From Asticcacaulis sp. YBE204 (GTDB lineage: Bacteria > Pseudomonadota > Alphaproteobacteria > Caulobacterales > Caulobacteraceae): a stretch of 64,000 nt of DNA. This document shows, one piece after another, positions 7,658 to 16,849 of the stretch. Below the pieces are notes generated by a model. It did not search any database. It was not told where the DNA came from and was given only the letters and a program-made list of their open reading frames with translations. The position numbers and the translations under genes are program-made. Each line of letters starts with the position of its first letter. The first letter of the stretch is position 1. The DNA is taken from positions 1-64,000 of the forward strand of contig NZ_AWGF01000015.1 in assembly GCF_000495855.1 (NCBI RefSeq), read 5' to 3'.

Positions 7658-10282
7658 ATGCCACGACCTGCCACCCAATCCTTGCGCCTGTTGTTGACCA
7701 CGTCTCTGGCCGTTGCGGCCCTGTGGGGACCGGCGCAGGCCGACACCGTGGCCGACGGATTTGCGGCACCGCCTGCCGAAGCGCGACCGATGGTGCGCTG
7801 GTGGTGGTTCGGCCCGAAGGTCAGCGATGCCGAGATCGTGCGCGAAATCAAGGCCATGAAGCAGGGCGGGTTCGGCGGTTTCGAACTGGCGGCGCTCTAT
7901 CCGTTGGAACTGGACGGCAATCAGCCCTATCTGTCCGACCAGCATCTGGCGGCGCTGAAACGGGCTAATGAGACGGGGCGCGCCGAAGGTTTGCGCGTCG
8001 ATGTGACGCTGGGGTCCGGCTGGCCGTTCGGTGGGCCACACATCACGGCAGACCTTGCGGCGGCCCGTGTGGCGCTGGTCAAGCTGCCGCTGGCGGCCTC
8101 TGCAACGGCGGTCGATCTGCCTACGCTGAAACCGGGCGAGCGCGTGGTGGCCGCCTTTGTCGGTACTTCGGCGGCGGATGCCGTTCTCGTCGAACCAACG
8201 GCGGGCAAGGTCACCGTCAAGGCTGCACCTGCCGCGCGCACGGTCTTTGTCGTCCTGCAAAGCCCTACCGGTCAACAGGTCAAGCGTGCCTCGGTCGGGT
8301 CCGAAGGTTACGTCCTCGACCATATGAGCCCCGACGCCGTGCAGACGCACCTGCACGCGGTGGGCGACCGCCTGCTGACGGCGTTTCCGGACGCGAAGCC
8401 CTATGCCGTCTTCTCGGACAGCCTCGAAGCCTATGGCACCGACTGGACCGACGACCTGCTGGCCGAGTTCAAAAAGCGCCGGGGCTACGATCTGAAACCC
8501 CATTTGCTCAAATGGTTCGACACCACGCCCGACAGCGCCGCCATCCGCCGCGACTGGGGCCTGACGCTGGCCGAACTGACCGAGGAACGCTACCTGACGC
8601 CGGTCAACGACTGGGCGAAGCGGAACGGCACGCGGTTCCGCTCGCAAACCTATGGCCACCCGCCGGTGACCCTGTCGTCGATGCGACGCGTCGATTTGGC
8701 TGATGGCGAGGGGGCTGACTGGCGCATCTTTTCGCGTATGCGCTGGGCGAGTTCCGCCAACCACCTGTATGAAAAATCCGTGACGAGCGCCGAAGCCTGG
8801 ACCTGGCTGCATCAGGGCGCGTTTCAGGCGACGCCGCTCGACATCAAGGCCGAGGCCGATACCCTGATGCTGCAAGGCGTCAACCACTTCATCGCTCACG
8901 GCTGGCCCTATTCGCCGCCGGAAGCGCCTGAGCCCGGCTGGGCCATGTACGCCGCCGCCGTGTTCAACGACCACAATCCGTGGTGGACGGTCATGCCGGA
9001 GGTCAATCTCTATCTCCAGCGCATGAGCTGGCTGCTGCAACAGGGGCAGCCCGTCGCCGACATCGCCGTCTATATCCCGCAGGACGATGCGCTGGCGGCG
9101 TCGAAACCGGGCACGGTGTCGGTCGACGGCGAAGCCGGGAAATACATCACCAAGGGCCCGACCGCGCAGATTCTCGATGCCGGGTTCGCGTTCGACTATG
9201 TCGATGATGAGGCCCTGTCGGCCAAGGGTTTCAAGGCGAAAGTGCTGATCCTGCCGAAGATGACGCGCATCGATCCGGCGGCCTATGCGAAGATAGAAGC
9301 CTTCGCCAAGGCGGGCGGCTGGGTCGTCGCCGTGGACCGTCTGCCCGACAGCGGGGCGGACCTGATCGAGGCCGAGGCCGATACGGCGGCGGTTAAGGCT
9401 ATCAGCGCCCGCCTGTTCAAAGGCACGATTGTCGCCGAAAACGATGTGGGTGCCACGCTCAAAACCATTGCCGCGCCCGATGTCACGGGCCTGACGCCGG
9501 AGACGGGTTTCGTCCATCGCAAGCTGGCCGACGGCGACCTCTATTTCGTCGCCAATACCGGCAACACGCCGGTCACCCTGCCGCTGACGTTCAGCGCGGG
9601 CAATACCGGTCAGGTGTGGAACGCCGTCGATGGCACGGTGCGCGCGTGGGACGGTGCGCCGGTCACGCTGGCCCCGTACGAGTCGCGGGTCTTCGTCTTC
9701 GGCGCCGCCGCTTCGGCGAAACTGACACCGGTCGTTACCGCCAAAGCACCATCGCGCCCCCTCGTCAGCGGCTGGACCCTAAGCTTCGGCACATCGACCA
9801 AACCCGTCGCCGCCTTCGGCTCGTGGACCAACGATCCGGCGCGCCAGCATTTTTCCGGCGTGGCGACCTATAGCCGCACGATTAAACTCAATAAGGCCGA
9901 CCTTGCGGCGGGCCTGACGCGGCTCGATTTCGGCGACGGCACGCCCGAAACCATCCCCAATGGTCGTCGCAACGGCAGCCGCGCGTGGCTGAACGCGCCG
10001 GTGCGCGACGCTGCGGAGGTCTTCGTCAACGGCCAACGCGCGGGGGCGGTGTGGACGGCACCCTATGAAATCGACCTCAAACCGTTCCTGAAAGCGGGAG
10101 ACAACCGCATCGAAATCCGCGTGGCCAATACGGCGGTAAATACCCTGGCCGGACGTCCGGCGACGGACTATACGGCGCTCAGGGCCAAGTACGGCGACCG
10201 CTTCCAGCCGCAGAACATGGATAATCTCAAACCCTTGCCGTCCGGGCTGATGCAAGCCCCGGTGCTGGAGACCGCCCAATGA
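7658..10282 (+). CDS. Exported glycoside hydrolase family 106 (alpha-L-rhamnosidase-like)
   Basis: 874 residues with a cleavable signal peptide (about 1-29, ending AQADTVADG). The GH106 signature MVRWWWFGPKVSD opens the mature protein, followed by MKQGGFGGFELAALYPLE and LGSGWPFGGPHIT. The C-terminal part looks like a beta-sandwich accessory domain (FVNGQRAGAVWTAPYEIDL). GH106 enzymes remove alpha-L-rhamnose, for example from rhamnogalacturonan. The ATG has AAGAGGAAA upstream. The next gene overlaps it by 4 nt (ATGA), so the two are translationally coupled. That partner is a GH28 pectinase relative, which supports a pectin-related role. Confidence 0.82.
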   Translation: MPRPATQSLRLLLTTSLAVAALWGPAQADTVADGFAAPPAEARPMVRWWWFGPKVSDAEIVREIKAMKQGGFGGFELAALYPLELDGNQPYLSDQHLAALKRANETGRAEGLRVDVTLGSGWPFGGPHITADLAAARVALVKLPLAASATAVDLPTLKPGERVVAAFVGTSAADAVLVEPTAGKVTVKAAPAARTVFVVLQSPTGQQVKRASVGSEGYVLDHMSPDAVQTHLHAVGDRLLTAFPDAKPYAVFSDSLEAYGTDWTDDLLAEFKKRRGYDLKPHLLKWFDTTPDSAAIRRDWGLTLAELTEERYLTPVNDWAKRNGTRFRSQTYGHPPVTLSSMRRVDLADGEGADWRIFSRMRWASSANHLYEKSVTSAEAWTWLHQGAFQATPLDIKAEADTLMLQGVNHFIAHGWPYSPPEAPEPGWAMYAAAVFNDHNPWWTVMPEVNLYLQRMSWLLQQGQPVADIAVYIPQDDALAASKPGTVSVDGEAGKYITKGPTAQILDAGFAFDYVDDEALSAKGFKAKVLILPKMTRIDPAAYAKIEAFAKAGGWVVAVDRLPDSGADLIEAEADTAAVKAISARLFKGTIVAENDVGATLKTIAAPDVTGLTPETGFVHRKLADGDLYFVANTGNTPVTLPLTFSAGNTGQVWNAVDGTVRAWDGAPVTLAPYESRVFVFGAAASAKLTPVVTAKAPSRPLVSGWTLSFGTSTKPVAAFGSWTNDPARQHFSGVATYSRTIKLNKADLAAGLTRLDFGDGTPETIPNGRRNGSRAWLNAPVRDAAEVFVNGQRAGAVWTAPYEIDLKPFLKAGDNRIEIRVANTAVNTLAGRPATDYTALRAKYGDRFQPQNMDNLKPLPSGLMQAPVLETAQ

Positions 10283-11679
10283 CCTTTTCCCGCCGTTCGG
10301 TGCTTTATGCCGGTTTTGCCGTGCCCATTCTGGGGACAAGCGCCTGTGCCGGTATCCCGCTCGCAAAACGCAAAACGGTAAGCGCCACTGCCCCCTTCGA
10401 CATGCCGTCGATCACGGTGCCGGACTTCGCCTCGGCCAAACGCTTCCTGATCACCGATTTCGGGGCGCGTCAGGACGATCAGGCTGCCACCTCCGCCGCT
10501 ATCGCCAGGGCCATCGACGCGGCCCATACGGCGGGGCAGGGTGTTGTTGTCGTCCCCGAAGGCACGTGGCCGACGGGCAAGGTCCACCTGAAAAGTCACG
10601 TCAATCTGCACCTCTCAAAGGGCGCGACCCTGCTCTTTTCGGAAAAGCCCGAGGATTACCTGCCGCCGGTCCAGACCTCGTGGGAAGGCATCGAGTGCTT
10701 CAACTACTCGCCGCTCGTCTATGCTTTCGAGTGCGAGAACGTGGCGATCACCGGCGAAGGCAAGCTCAAAGCCAGACTCGATGTGTGGAGGCTGTGGTAC
10801 GCGCGGCCGAAGCCGCACATGGACGCGCTGGTGGCGCTCTACAATATGGCTTATAAAAATGTGCCGGTCAGTGAACGTCAGATGGTCGCCGGGGAGAACC
10901 ACCTGCGTCCGCATTTCGTCCAGTTCAATCGCTGCAAGAACGTGCTGCTGGAAGACTTTTCGCTCGAAGACAGCCCCTTCTGGTGCATCCACCCGCTGCT
11001 CTGCCGTGATGTCGTCATCCGCCGCATCAAGGTCCGCGCCCACGGCCACAACAATGATGGCGTCGATCCGGAAATGAGCCAGAACGTGCTGATCGAGGAT
11101 TGCGTCTTCGATCAGGGCGACGACGCCATCTCGGTCAAGTCGGGCCGCGACATGGACGCGTGGCGGCTCAATACGCCGACGAAGAATGTCGTCATGCGCA
11201 ATTGCCGGATCAGGAACGGGCACCAGCTCATGGCGGTCGGCAGCGAGCTGTCGGGCGGCATCGAGAACGTCTTCGTCGACAATTGCCACTTCATCGGCGA
11301 CGGCAAGGGCGCGGACGGTCACGCCGTGCCGATCATGAACCTGCTCTATGTGAAAACCAACGAGCGGCGCGGCGGCTATGTGAAAAACATCCACATGTCG
11401 AACGTTTCGGCCACGAAGATCGCGGGCAGCGTGATCGCGGTCGAAACCGATGTGCTTTATCAGTGGCGCACCCTGATGCCGACCTATGTGCGCAAGCTGA
11501 CGCCGATCGAGGGCCTGCACGTGTCGAATATCGAGGTGGGTGAAGCTAAGAGCATCGCCTACCTCAAGGCGGAGCGTGAGCAGCCGGTGAAGAACGTGAC
11601 GCTAAAAAACGTGCGCGTGAAAACCGTCACCGGCACGCCGGTCACCACCGAAAACGTCGAAGGGTTCAGATCGGAATGA
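10279..11679 (+). CDS. Exported glycoside hydrolase family 28 (polygalacturonase-like)
   Basis: 466 residues. The N-terminus MTFSRRSVLYAGFAVP is a twin-arginine type signal. A Cys at the end of GTSACAG could be a lipoprotein site, but the lipobox is weak. Beta-helix repeats follow. The GH28 catalytic aspartates are visible in HNNDGVDPEM and FDQGDDAISVKSG, and the usual GHG-like segment appears as NGHQLMAVGSE. GH28 enzymes cleave galacturonic-acid linkages, including rhamnogalacturonan. The gene overlaps the GH106 gene by 4 nt. The 3' end is followed at once by an inverted-repeat element (11690-11850). Confidence 0.83.
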   Translation: MTFSRRSVLYAGFAVPILGTSACAGIPLAKRKTVSATAPFDMPSITVPDFASAKRFLITDFGARQDDQAATSAAIARAIDAAHTAGQGVVVVPEGTWPTGKVHLKSHVNLHLSKGATLLFSEKPEDYLPPVQTSWEGIECFNYSPLVYAFECENVAITGEGKLKARLDVWRLWYARPKPHMDALVALYNMAYKNVPVSERQMVAGENHLRPHFVQFNRCKNVLLEDFSLEDSPFWCIHPLLCRDVVIRRIKVRAHGHNNDGVDPEMSQNVLIEDCVFDQGDDAISVKSGRDMDAWRLNTPTKNVVMRNCRIRNGHQLMAVGSELSGGIENVFVDNCHFIGDGKGADGHAVPIMNLLYVKTNERRGGYVKNIHMSNVSATKIAGSVIAVETDVLYQWRTLMPTYVRKLTPIEGLHVSNIEVGEAKSIAYLKAEREQPVKNVTLKNVRVKTVTGTPVTTENVEGFRSE

Positions 11680-11689
11680 GTTTGTTTCG

Positions 11690-11850
11690 CTCCCTCCTCC
11701 CTACGTAGTGGGGAGGTGGCATTTGCGTAGCAAATGACGGAGGGGCACGACTCCGAAAATCCAGCGCATTGAACAGCTTGGCGTTATACCCCTCCGTCAG
11801 CATAGCCTTACGGCTTGCTGCCACCTTCCCACTACGTAGGGAGGAGGGAG
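11690..11850. repeat. MITE-like inverted-repeat element, class 1, copy A
   Basis: 161 bp bounded by inverted repeats: CTCCCTCCTCCCTACGTAG on the left, and its reverse complement on the right. The core contains CGACTCCGAAA and TTGGCGTTATACCCCTCCG, both found in copy B (25630-25802) and, inverted, in copy C (28994-29217). It has no coding capacity. It lies between convergent genes and would form a long hairpin in RNA. Confidence 0.75.
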
Positions 11851-11877
11851 CTCAATCTACTTAAAGCCGCTCTGCTC

Positions 11878-13440
11878 TCAAGGCTTTTTAACCGTATACT
11901 CGATGGTTGCCAGCCCCCAGCCCTTGAGCTCCTTGCCGGCCTTGGTTGCCGCCATCTGCTTGGAAATCTCGTTGGCCAGATTGCCCGCATATTGGCCCAA
12001 ACTGTTTTCGCCGTCTTCCCAGCCGGGAGCGTAGGATACATCGACGCCCTTGGTCAGGGTCTTTTGCGAGGCGACGAAGGCATCGAGATTGGCGCCGGGC
12101 GGCAACAGGATCGCCATCAGCTTCGACTTGCCGTAGGGCTTTTGCGCCTGAATGCGAAACCCATAGCTGCGATCGGGGAAAAAGACCGGCGTATTGGCGG
12201 TGATGCCGCCCTTGGCCGCCGTCGAATCGAAATCGTTGGGATAGAGCTGAGTCACCATGAAGTCGGCGTTGCGGTCGATGAGGACCAGCCGCCCGCTCAT
12301 GGGACTGGAAACCTTGAGGACGATAATGGTCCCCTCGGTCAGGTCGCGCAGACCGCAGGTCTTGGTGCTGTCAGCATCGGTGCAGATATCGATCTGGATG
12401 CGGCCCTTGGCCGGGGCCAGCATCAGCTCCAGTTCGGCAAAGCCCTGCGGTTCGGTCGGGGCCTCGGTCTGCTTGTCGAGCGGCTGGGCGATATTGACGC
12501 TGCCCGCCACCGTTTTGATCCACGGCAGGAAGCGCGATACGCGGGTATAGACACCGGGCTTGCCGACCTGACCGCAGGGCGTCGGGCCCCAGCTGACCAG
12601 ACCGACCTGATAGGGGCGGTGGTTGCCGTCATAGGCCATCAGCGGCCCGCCGGAATCGCCGCCGCACGAATCGCCGATAGCGCTGGCGGGCGAGGGCGAC
12701 ATCCACCCGGCGCAGATCTGGTTCTGCGCCACGATGCCGCCACCCGCTGCCCCCCGACCGCGCACGCAGTCGGCGGTCGAAACGACCGGCATATGGACCT
12801 CTAGCAACTGGTTCGAGCGCGCGGCGATCAGCATGCCGTCGCGGCCTTTTTCGGCGACGGTCATTTCGGACTCGGTCGTCCCCAGACCGGCTACGCCCAC
12901 CAGCCCCGCATCGGGGTCGTTGGCGGCGACGCCGGACAGGGCCACGACAGGCCCCGTCCAGTCGCGGTCGATCTCGATAATGGCGATATCGTTGTCGTAG
13001 GTCGGCACCTTGCTGGCCAGTTCGTCCGAACAGTGCGCCCCGGGATGCACGGTGAGCCTGACCACGCGGTAGGCACTGGCGCGGGTGGCGTTGCGCAGGT
13101 CGGTCAGGCCGGGAAAGATGCGCATCAGGCCCATCGGCATGGTCGATTTCTTGCACTTGGCCGCCAGTTCGGGGGAAAACTCCTCAAGGCAGTGCGCCGC
13201 CGTCAGGACGTGGCGCGGGCCGATCATGCTGCCGCCGCAGAAGACCGCGGTCTGCTTGGGCGTTTCCAGCGCGATGGCGGCAAAGCCTGGCCATTGTTCG
13301 GCCTGGGCCAGACGCCCGCCGACGACCTTGGTGCTCGGCGGCGGGGTCGAGGCGCGGGCAAAGGCGTCGGGCGCGTCGGCGGCAAAGGCGACCGTCAGGG
13401 CGAAGCCGATGATCGGCAAGAGAGCGATCGTCTTGCGCAT
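11878..13440 (-). CDS. Exported trypsin-like serine protease (S1) with C-terminal DUF4384-like domain
   Basis: 520 residues with a signal peptide (about 1-21). The mature S1 domain starts near KVVGGRLAQAEQWPGFAAI. The triad is intact: His83 in LTAAHCLEE, Asp151 in YDNDIAII and Ser263 in GDSCGGDSGGPLM. From about residue 330 a second domain (IQIDICTDADS..., LVLIDRNADFMVTQLYPNDF) resembles DUF4384, a domain often seen with bacterial caspase-like and trypsin-like proteins. Its start lies only 3 nt after the stop of the caspase-fold gene, so the two are almost certainly co-transcribed. The substrate is unknown. Confidence 0.85.
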   Translation of the reverse strand: MRKTIALLPIIGFALTVAFAADAPDAFARASTPPPSTKVVGGRLAQAEQWPGFAAIALETPKQTAVFCGGSMIGPRHVLTAAHCLEEFSPELAAKCKKSTMPMGLMRIFPGLTDLRNATRASAYRVVRLTVHPGAHCSDELASKVPTYDNDIAIIEIDRDWTGPVVALSGVAANDPDAGLVGVAGLGTTESEMTVAEKGRDGMLIAARSNQLLEVHMPVVSTADCVRGRGAAGGGIVAQNQICAGWMSPSPASAIGDSCGGDSGGPLMAYDGNHRPYQVGLVSWGPTPCGQVGKPGVYTRVSRFLPWIKTVAGSVNIAQPLDKQTEAPTEPQGFAELELMLAPAKGRIQIDICTDADSTKTCGLRDLTEGTIIVLKVSSPMSGRLVLIDRNADFMVTQLYPNDFDSTAAKGGITANTPVFFPDRSYGFRIQAQKPYGKSKLMAILLPPGANLDAFVASQKTLTKGVDVSYAPGWEDGENSLGQYAGNLANEISKQMAATKAGKELKGWGLATIEYTVKKP

Positions 13441-13443
13441 CGC

Positions 13444-16400
13444 CTACTCCTTCGCGTAGGCGCAGGCCGCCTGATAGCCGCGGTCGCACGACTTTTTGTA
13501 GGTTTCGCGAGCCTTGACCGCATCGACCGCGCCGCCCGATCCGTTGGCGTAGAGACGGGCCAGATTGAAGCAGCCGATCGATTCGTTGTTGTTGCAGGCC
13601 TTTTCATAGAACTGACGCGCCTTGACGAAGTCGACCGCCGTGCCGCGGCCCATCTCGTAGAACACGCCGAGATTGGTGCAGCCTGTGCCGAAATTGCCGT
13701 TGCACGACTTCTGGTAATAGACGAGGGCCGTGTCGTAGTTCATGACCGTGCCCTTGCCGTCGCGCCACATGTTCCCGGCATTGTCGCAGGCGCCGTAATT
13801 GTTGTCCGAGCAAGACTTTTCATAGATCTGACGGGCCTTGACGTTGTCCATAGACCCGCCCTTGCCGTTTTCCATCATGATGCCGAGATTGTTGCAAGCG
13901 ATGCTGTTGCCGCCGTTGCAGCCCTTTTCGTAGAGGGCGCGGGCCTTGGTCATGTCGACCGCCGTCCCCTTGCCCATTTCGTACATCCACCCGGCATTGG
14001 TACAGCCGGAGAAGGTGCCGTTGTCGCAGGCGCGGGTATGGAAGGTCAGGGCCTTGCCGAAGTCCTGAACCCCGCCCTTGCCTTCGCGCCACAGGCCGCC
14101 GGCATTGTCGCAGCCCGAATAGTTCTGACCGGTACAGGCCTTTTCGTAGATCTGACGGGCCTTGACGTTGTCCATCGCGCCGCCCTTGCCGTTTTCCAGC
14201 ATGATGCCGAAATTGTTGCACGACACCATGTTGTCGCCGGTGCAGCCCTTCTCATAAAGGGTGCGTGCGCGGGCCAGATCGACCGCCACGCCCTTGCCGT
14301 TTTCGAACATCACGCCGAGATTGTTACAGCCCAGCATGCTGCCGCCGGTGCAGGCCTGATCGTAGTAGGTGCGCGCCTGAACATAGTCGCGGGCACCACC
14401 CTTGCCGTTATCGAGCAGGTAGCCGATGCCGAAGCAGCCGGCCATTTCGTCCAGCGAACAGGACTTGGTGTAGAGGGTGCGCGCCTGAACATAGTCCTGC
14501 GTCACGCCGCGGCCGTTTTCATAGGCGATGGCCAGGTTGTTGCAGCCCGTCGAGTTCCCGCCGGTGCAGGCCTTGGTGTAGTAGGCATTGGCCTTGGTGT
14601 AGTCCATGCTGACGCCCAGGCCCCGCTCGTACAGGTAGCCGTTATAGGTACAGCCCCGGTATTCGCGACCGTTACAGGCCTGATCGAACAGGCGGACAGC
14701 GGTCGTGTAGTCGCGGTTGTTGTAGGCGGTGACGCCGTCGTCATAGACCTTGCCCATGGCGGCGGGCGAATTGTCGACCGGCGGCGGCGGGGTCACCTGC
14801 GACAGGCTCTTGACCTGTTCGCAGCTGGCGGTGTCGCCGAGGTCGCAGGCCTTCTGATAATAGGTCCGCGCCGTGCTCAGGTTCTTGGCGACGCCGAAGC
14901 CGTTATAATAGAGGCGGGCGACGTTCGAGCAGCCGATGCTTTCCTTGTTGGTACAGGCCTTGTCGTAGAGCGGAAGCGCGGCGGTGAGATCCTTGGCGAC
15001 GCCTGTGCCGTTCTCATAAAGGACGGCCAGATTGTTGCAGCCCAGCGCATAGGCGTTGTCGCAGGCCTTCTTGTAGAAGCTGAGCGCCTTTCCGAAATCG
15101 ACCGCGCCGCCGCGACCCTTTTCATACAGGTAACCGAGGTTGAAACAGGCCTGAGCATAGAGGCGCGTACAGGCGGTGTCGTAGAGCGTGCGTGCCTTGG
15201 CCGCGTCAACCGTCACGTCCTTGCCCTGCTCATAGAGCCAGCCGAGGCCCGAACAGCCCATGCCGTCGCCGGTGTTGCAGCCCTTCTCGTAATAGACGCG
15301 CGCCTGGCTATAGCTCTGGGTCACGCCGAAGCCGTTCTCGTAGAAGCTGCCGAGGTTCGAGCAGCCGAGCGAGAAGTTGCCGTCGCAGGCCTTTTTGTAC
15401 AGGCTGGCGGCGCGGCTGTAATCCTGCGCGACCCCGCTGCCCTGATCGTACATGAAGCCGAGATAGTTACAGCCCTTCATCGAGCCGCCGTTACAGGCCT
15501 TTTCAAACAGGCCGCGGGCCGAGGTGAAGTTGCCGTTGGTGTAGGCTTTCAGGCCGTCGTCGTAATCCTTGGCCGCCTGTTGCGAATTATAGTCGTCCTG
15601 CTGCGGATTGGGTGACGGCGCCGGGGGTTTTTGCGTCTGGCAGCCCGACGCGCTCAGACGCGCCTTGGCCTGACTGGCGAAGGCACCCGCCGGATAGTCG
15701 GCCAGATAGGCCTGATAGTCGGTACAGTCGCGCGCCATCGACCAGACAGTCTTTTCGACCTCCCACGCGGACGGCTTGTCCGGCTGCGGCAAGGGCGGCG
15801 GCGGCGCGACCTCGCACGAGACGAGGCAGATGCGGTCGTAGATACGGTTGTTGGACCACGGGCGTTGCTTCTTGCCGGTGCGCTTGGACACCTCGATCTG
15901 AACGGCGCCGAAGACCTGGGTGATGTCCTGACCGGGACGGACGATCTGTTCGGCCAGCACGGGCGCGTAGACCCCGACATCGGCCACGTCGCCGAGGTCG
16001 GTCGAAAAGGCGATCAGGGTGTTGGATTCGGCGGCGACGGCGACAAGGCCCTTGGTCCCGGCCTTGCCGAAGGAGGGCGTGTTGCGGCAGGCGTCGGCGA
16101 CGATGATCACCGCACGGGCATTGGTGCGCGAAAACTGCGCGGTGAGGGAGCCGAGTTTTACCCCGTAAGCTTCCAGATCGGCCTCGACCTGAAGATCGGC
16201 CTCGACGCCGAGCAGGTAGTTGTCGCCGCCTTCGTCGGACGGGTCGCGGGTGCCGTGGCCGGTATAGTAGATGAAGCCGATGGCGTCGGGCGAGGCGGCC
16301 AGAGCGCGGCGGAAATTGGTGAAGGCGGTATCGAGCTGGGATTTGTTGGCGTTATGGACGCGGGTGACCTTGAAGCCGACCTTGGTCAGCGAGTCGGCGA

Positions 16401-16554
16401 CCAACCCGGCTTCTTTTTCGGTGCCGGGCAAGGGGGTCAGCTTGGTGTAGGCCGTCTGATCGATGACCAGCGCCAGACGCGCCTGCGCCTCGGCTTTGGA
16501 AAAACCGCCCGCCATCATCACAACAGCGGCTAAAATCGCGAACAGAACTCTCAT
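13444..16554 (-). CDS. Exported caspase-fold (C14) protein with a long Cys-rich Sel1-repeat solenoid
   Basis: 1,036 residues from ATG at 16554, which has GGGGAT 6 nt upstream. A signal peptide ends near AEAQA (residue 24). The caspase fold has His100 in YYTGHGTRD and Cys156 in IVADACRNTP, so the dyad is complete. Two blocks of Sel1-like repeats of about 36 residues follow, separated by a short PPPP linker: roughly 6 in the first block and 11-12 in the second. Nearly every repeat has two Cys (GCNNLG... and KACNGG), as in Helicobacter Hcp proteins, where they form disulfides. That fits a periplasmic or extracellular location. The substrate and partner are unknown. It forms an operon with the downstream S1 protease. 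Confidence 0.82.
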   Translation of the reverse strand: MRVLFAILAAVVMMAGGFSKAEAQARLALVIDQTAYTKLTPLPGTEKEAGLVADSLTKVGFKVTRVHNANKSQLDTAFTNFRRALAASPDAIGFIYYTGHGTRDPSDEGGDNYLLGVEADLQVEADLEAYGVKLGSLTAQFSRTNARAVIIVADACRNTPSFGKAGTKGLVAVAAESNTLIAFSTDLGDVADVGVYAPVLAEQIVRPGQDITQVFGAVQIEVSKRTGKKQRPWSNNRIYDRICLVSCEVAPPPPLPQPDKPSAWEVEKTVWSMARDCTDYQAYLADYPAGAFASQAKARLSASGCQTQKPPAPSPNPQQDDYNSQQAAKDYDDGLKAYTNGNFTSARGLFEKACNGGSMKGCNYLGFMYDQGSGVAQDYSRAASLYKKACDGNFSLGCSNLGSFYENGFGVTQSYSQARVYYEKGCNTGDGMGCSGLGWLYEQGKDVTVDAAKARTLYDTACTRLYAQACFNLGYLYEKGRGGAVDFGKALSFYKKACDNAYALGCNNLAVLYENGTGVAKDLTAALPLYDKACTNKESIGCSNVARLYYNGFGVAKNLSTARTYYQKACDLGDTASCEQVKSLSQVTPPPPVDNSPAAMGKVYDDGVTAYNNRDYTTAVRLFDQACNGREYRGCTYNGYLYERGLGVSMDYTKANAYYTKACTGGNSTGCNNLAIAYENGRGVTQDYVQARTLYTKSCSLDEMAGCFGIGYLLDNGKGGARDYVQARTYYDQACTGGSMLGCNNLGVMFENGKGVAVDLARARTLYEKGCTGDNMVSCNNFGIMLENGKGGAMDNVKARQIYEKACTGQNYSGCDNAGGLWREGKGGVQDFGKALTFHTRACDNGTFSGCTNAGWMYEMGKGTAVDMTKARALYEKGCNGGNSIACNNLGIMMENGKGGSMDNVKARQIYEKSCSDNNYGACDNAGNMWRDGKGTVMNYDTALVYYQKSCNGNFGTGCTNLGVFYEMGRGTAVDFVKARQFYEKACNNNESIGCFNLARLYANGSGGAVDAVKARETYKKSCDRGYQAACAYAKE

Positions 16555-16631
16555 GACATCCCCTGTGGGCGATATACGCCCAACCCGCCTGCTAACCCGG
16601 TGCAATTAAACATATTCGGTCACGCATCAGC

Positions 16632-16647
16632 ACCCCGATTCAGGGGT
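16632..16647 (-). promoter_or_regulatory. Palindrome upstream of the caspase-Sel1 gene
   Basis: Read on the minus strand: ACCCCTG AATC GGGGT, ending 78 nt before the ATG at 16554. A matching site (CCCCTG-N4-GGGGT) sits 79 nt before the papain-like gene start at 20525. The equal spacing suggests a shared operator. The rest of the 295-bp gap (16555-16849) shows no gene. Confidence 0.4.
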
Positions 16648-16849
16648 ACGCAACGCCGCTGCAACCGATTTTTGGATCGGCCGCCCGCATAAAAACAACT
16701 TTTGAAACAATCAGAACGGCATTTTCGCCACGGACTCGTTCCCGTGCTCACATACCGGCGTTCACCCTATTACAGGCCTGACATTTACGCCAGAGGACCG
16801 CGTGCGCCTAACAGCATTTTTCATGAAGCAGGCGATGTCAGGGGCGGCA

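Noticed and set aside
13500-15500. CRISPR-like array because of regular 108-bp spacing
   Set aside because: The periodicity comes from 36-residue protein repeats in an open frame. There are no identical short repeats with unique spacers and no cas genes.
13033-15615. Very long open frame on the plus strand opposite the Sel1 gene
   Set aside because: A shadow of the repetitive, GC-rich minus-strand gene; its composition is unlike a real protein and no start signal is seen.
13444-16605. Longer reading of the caspase-Sel1 gene from 16605
   Set aside because: The upstream 17 residues would block the signal peptide, and the ATG at 16554 has a good ribosome site.
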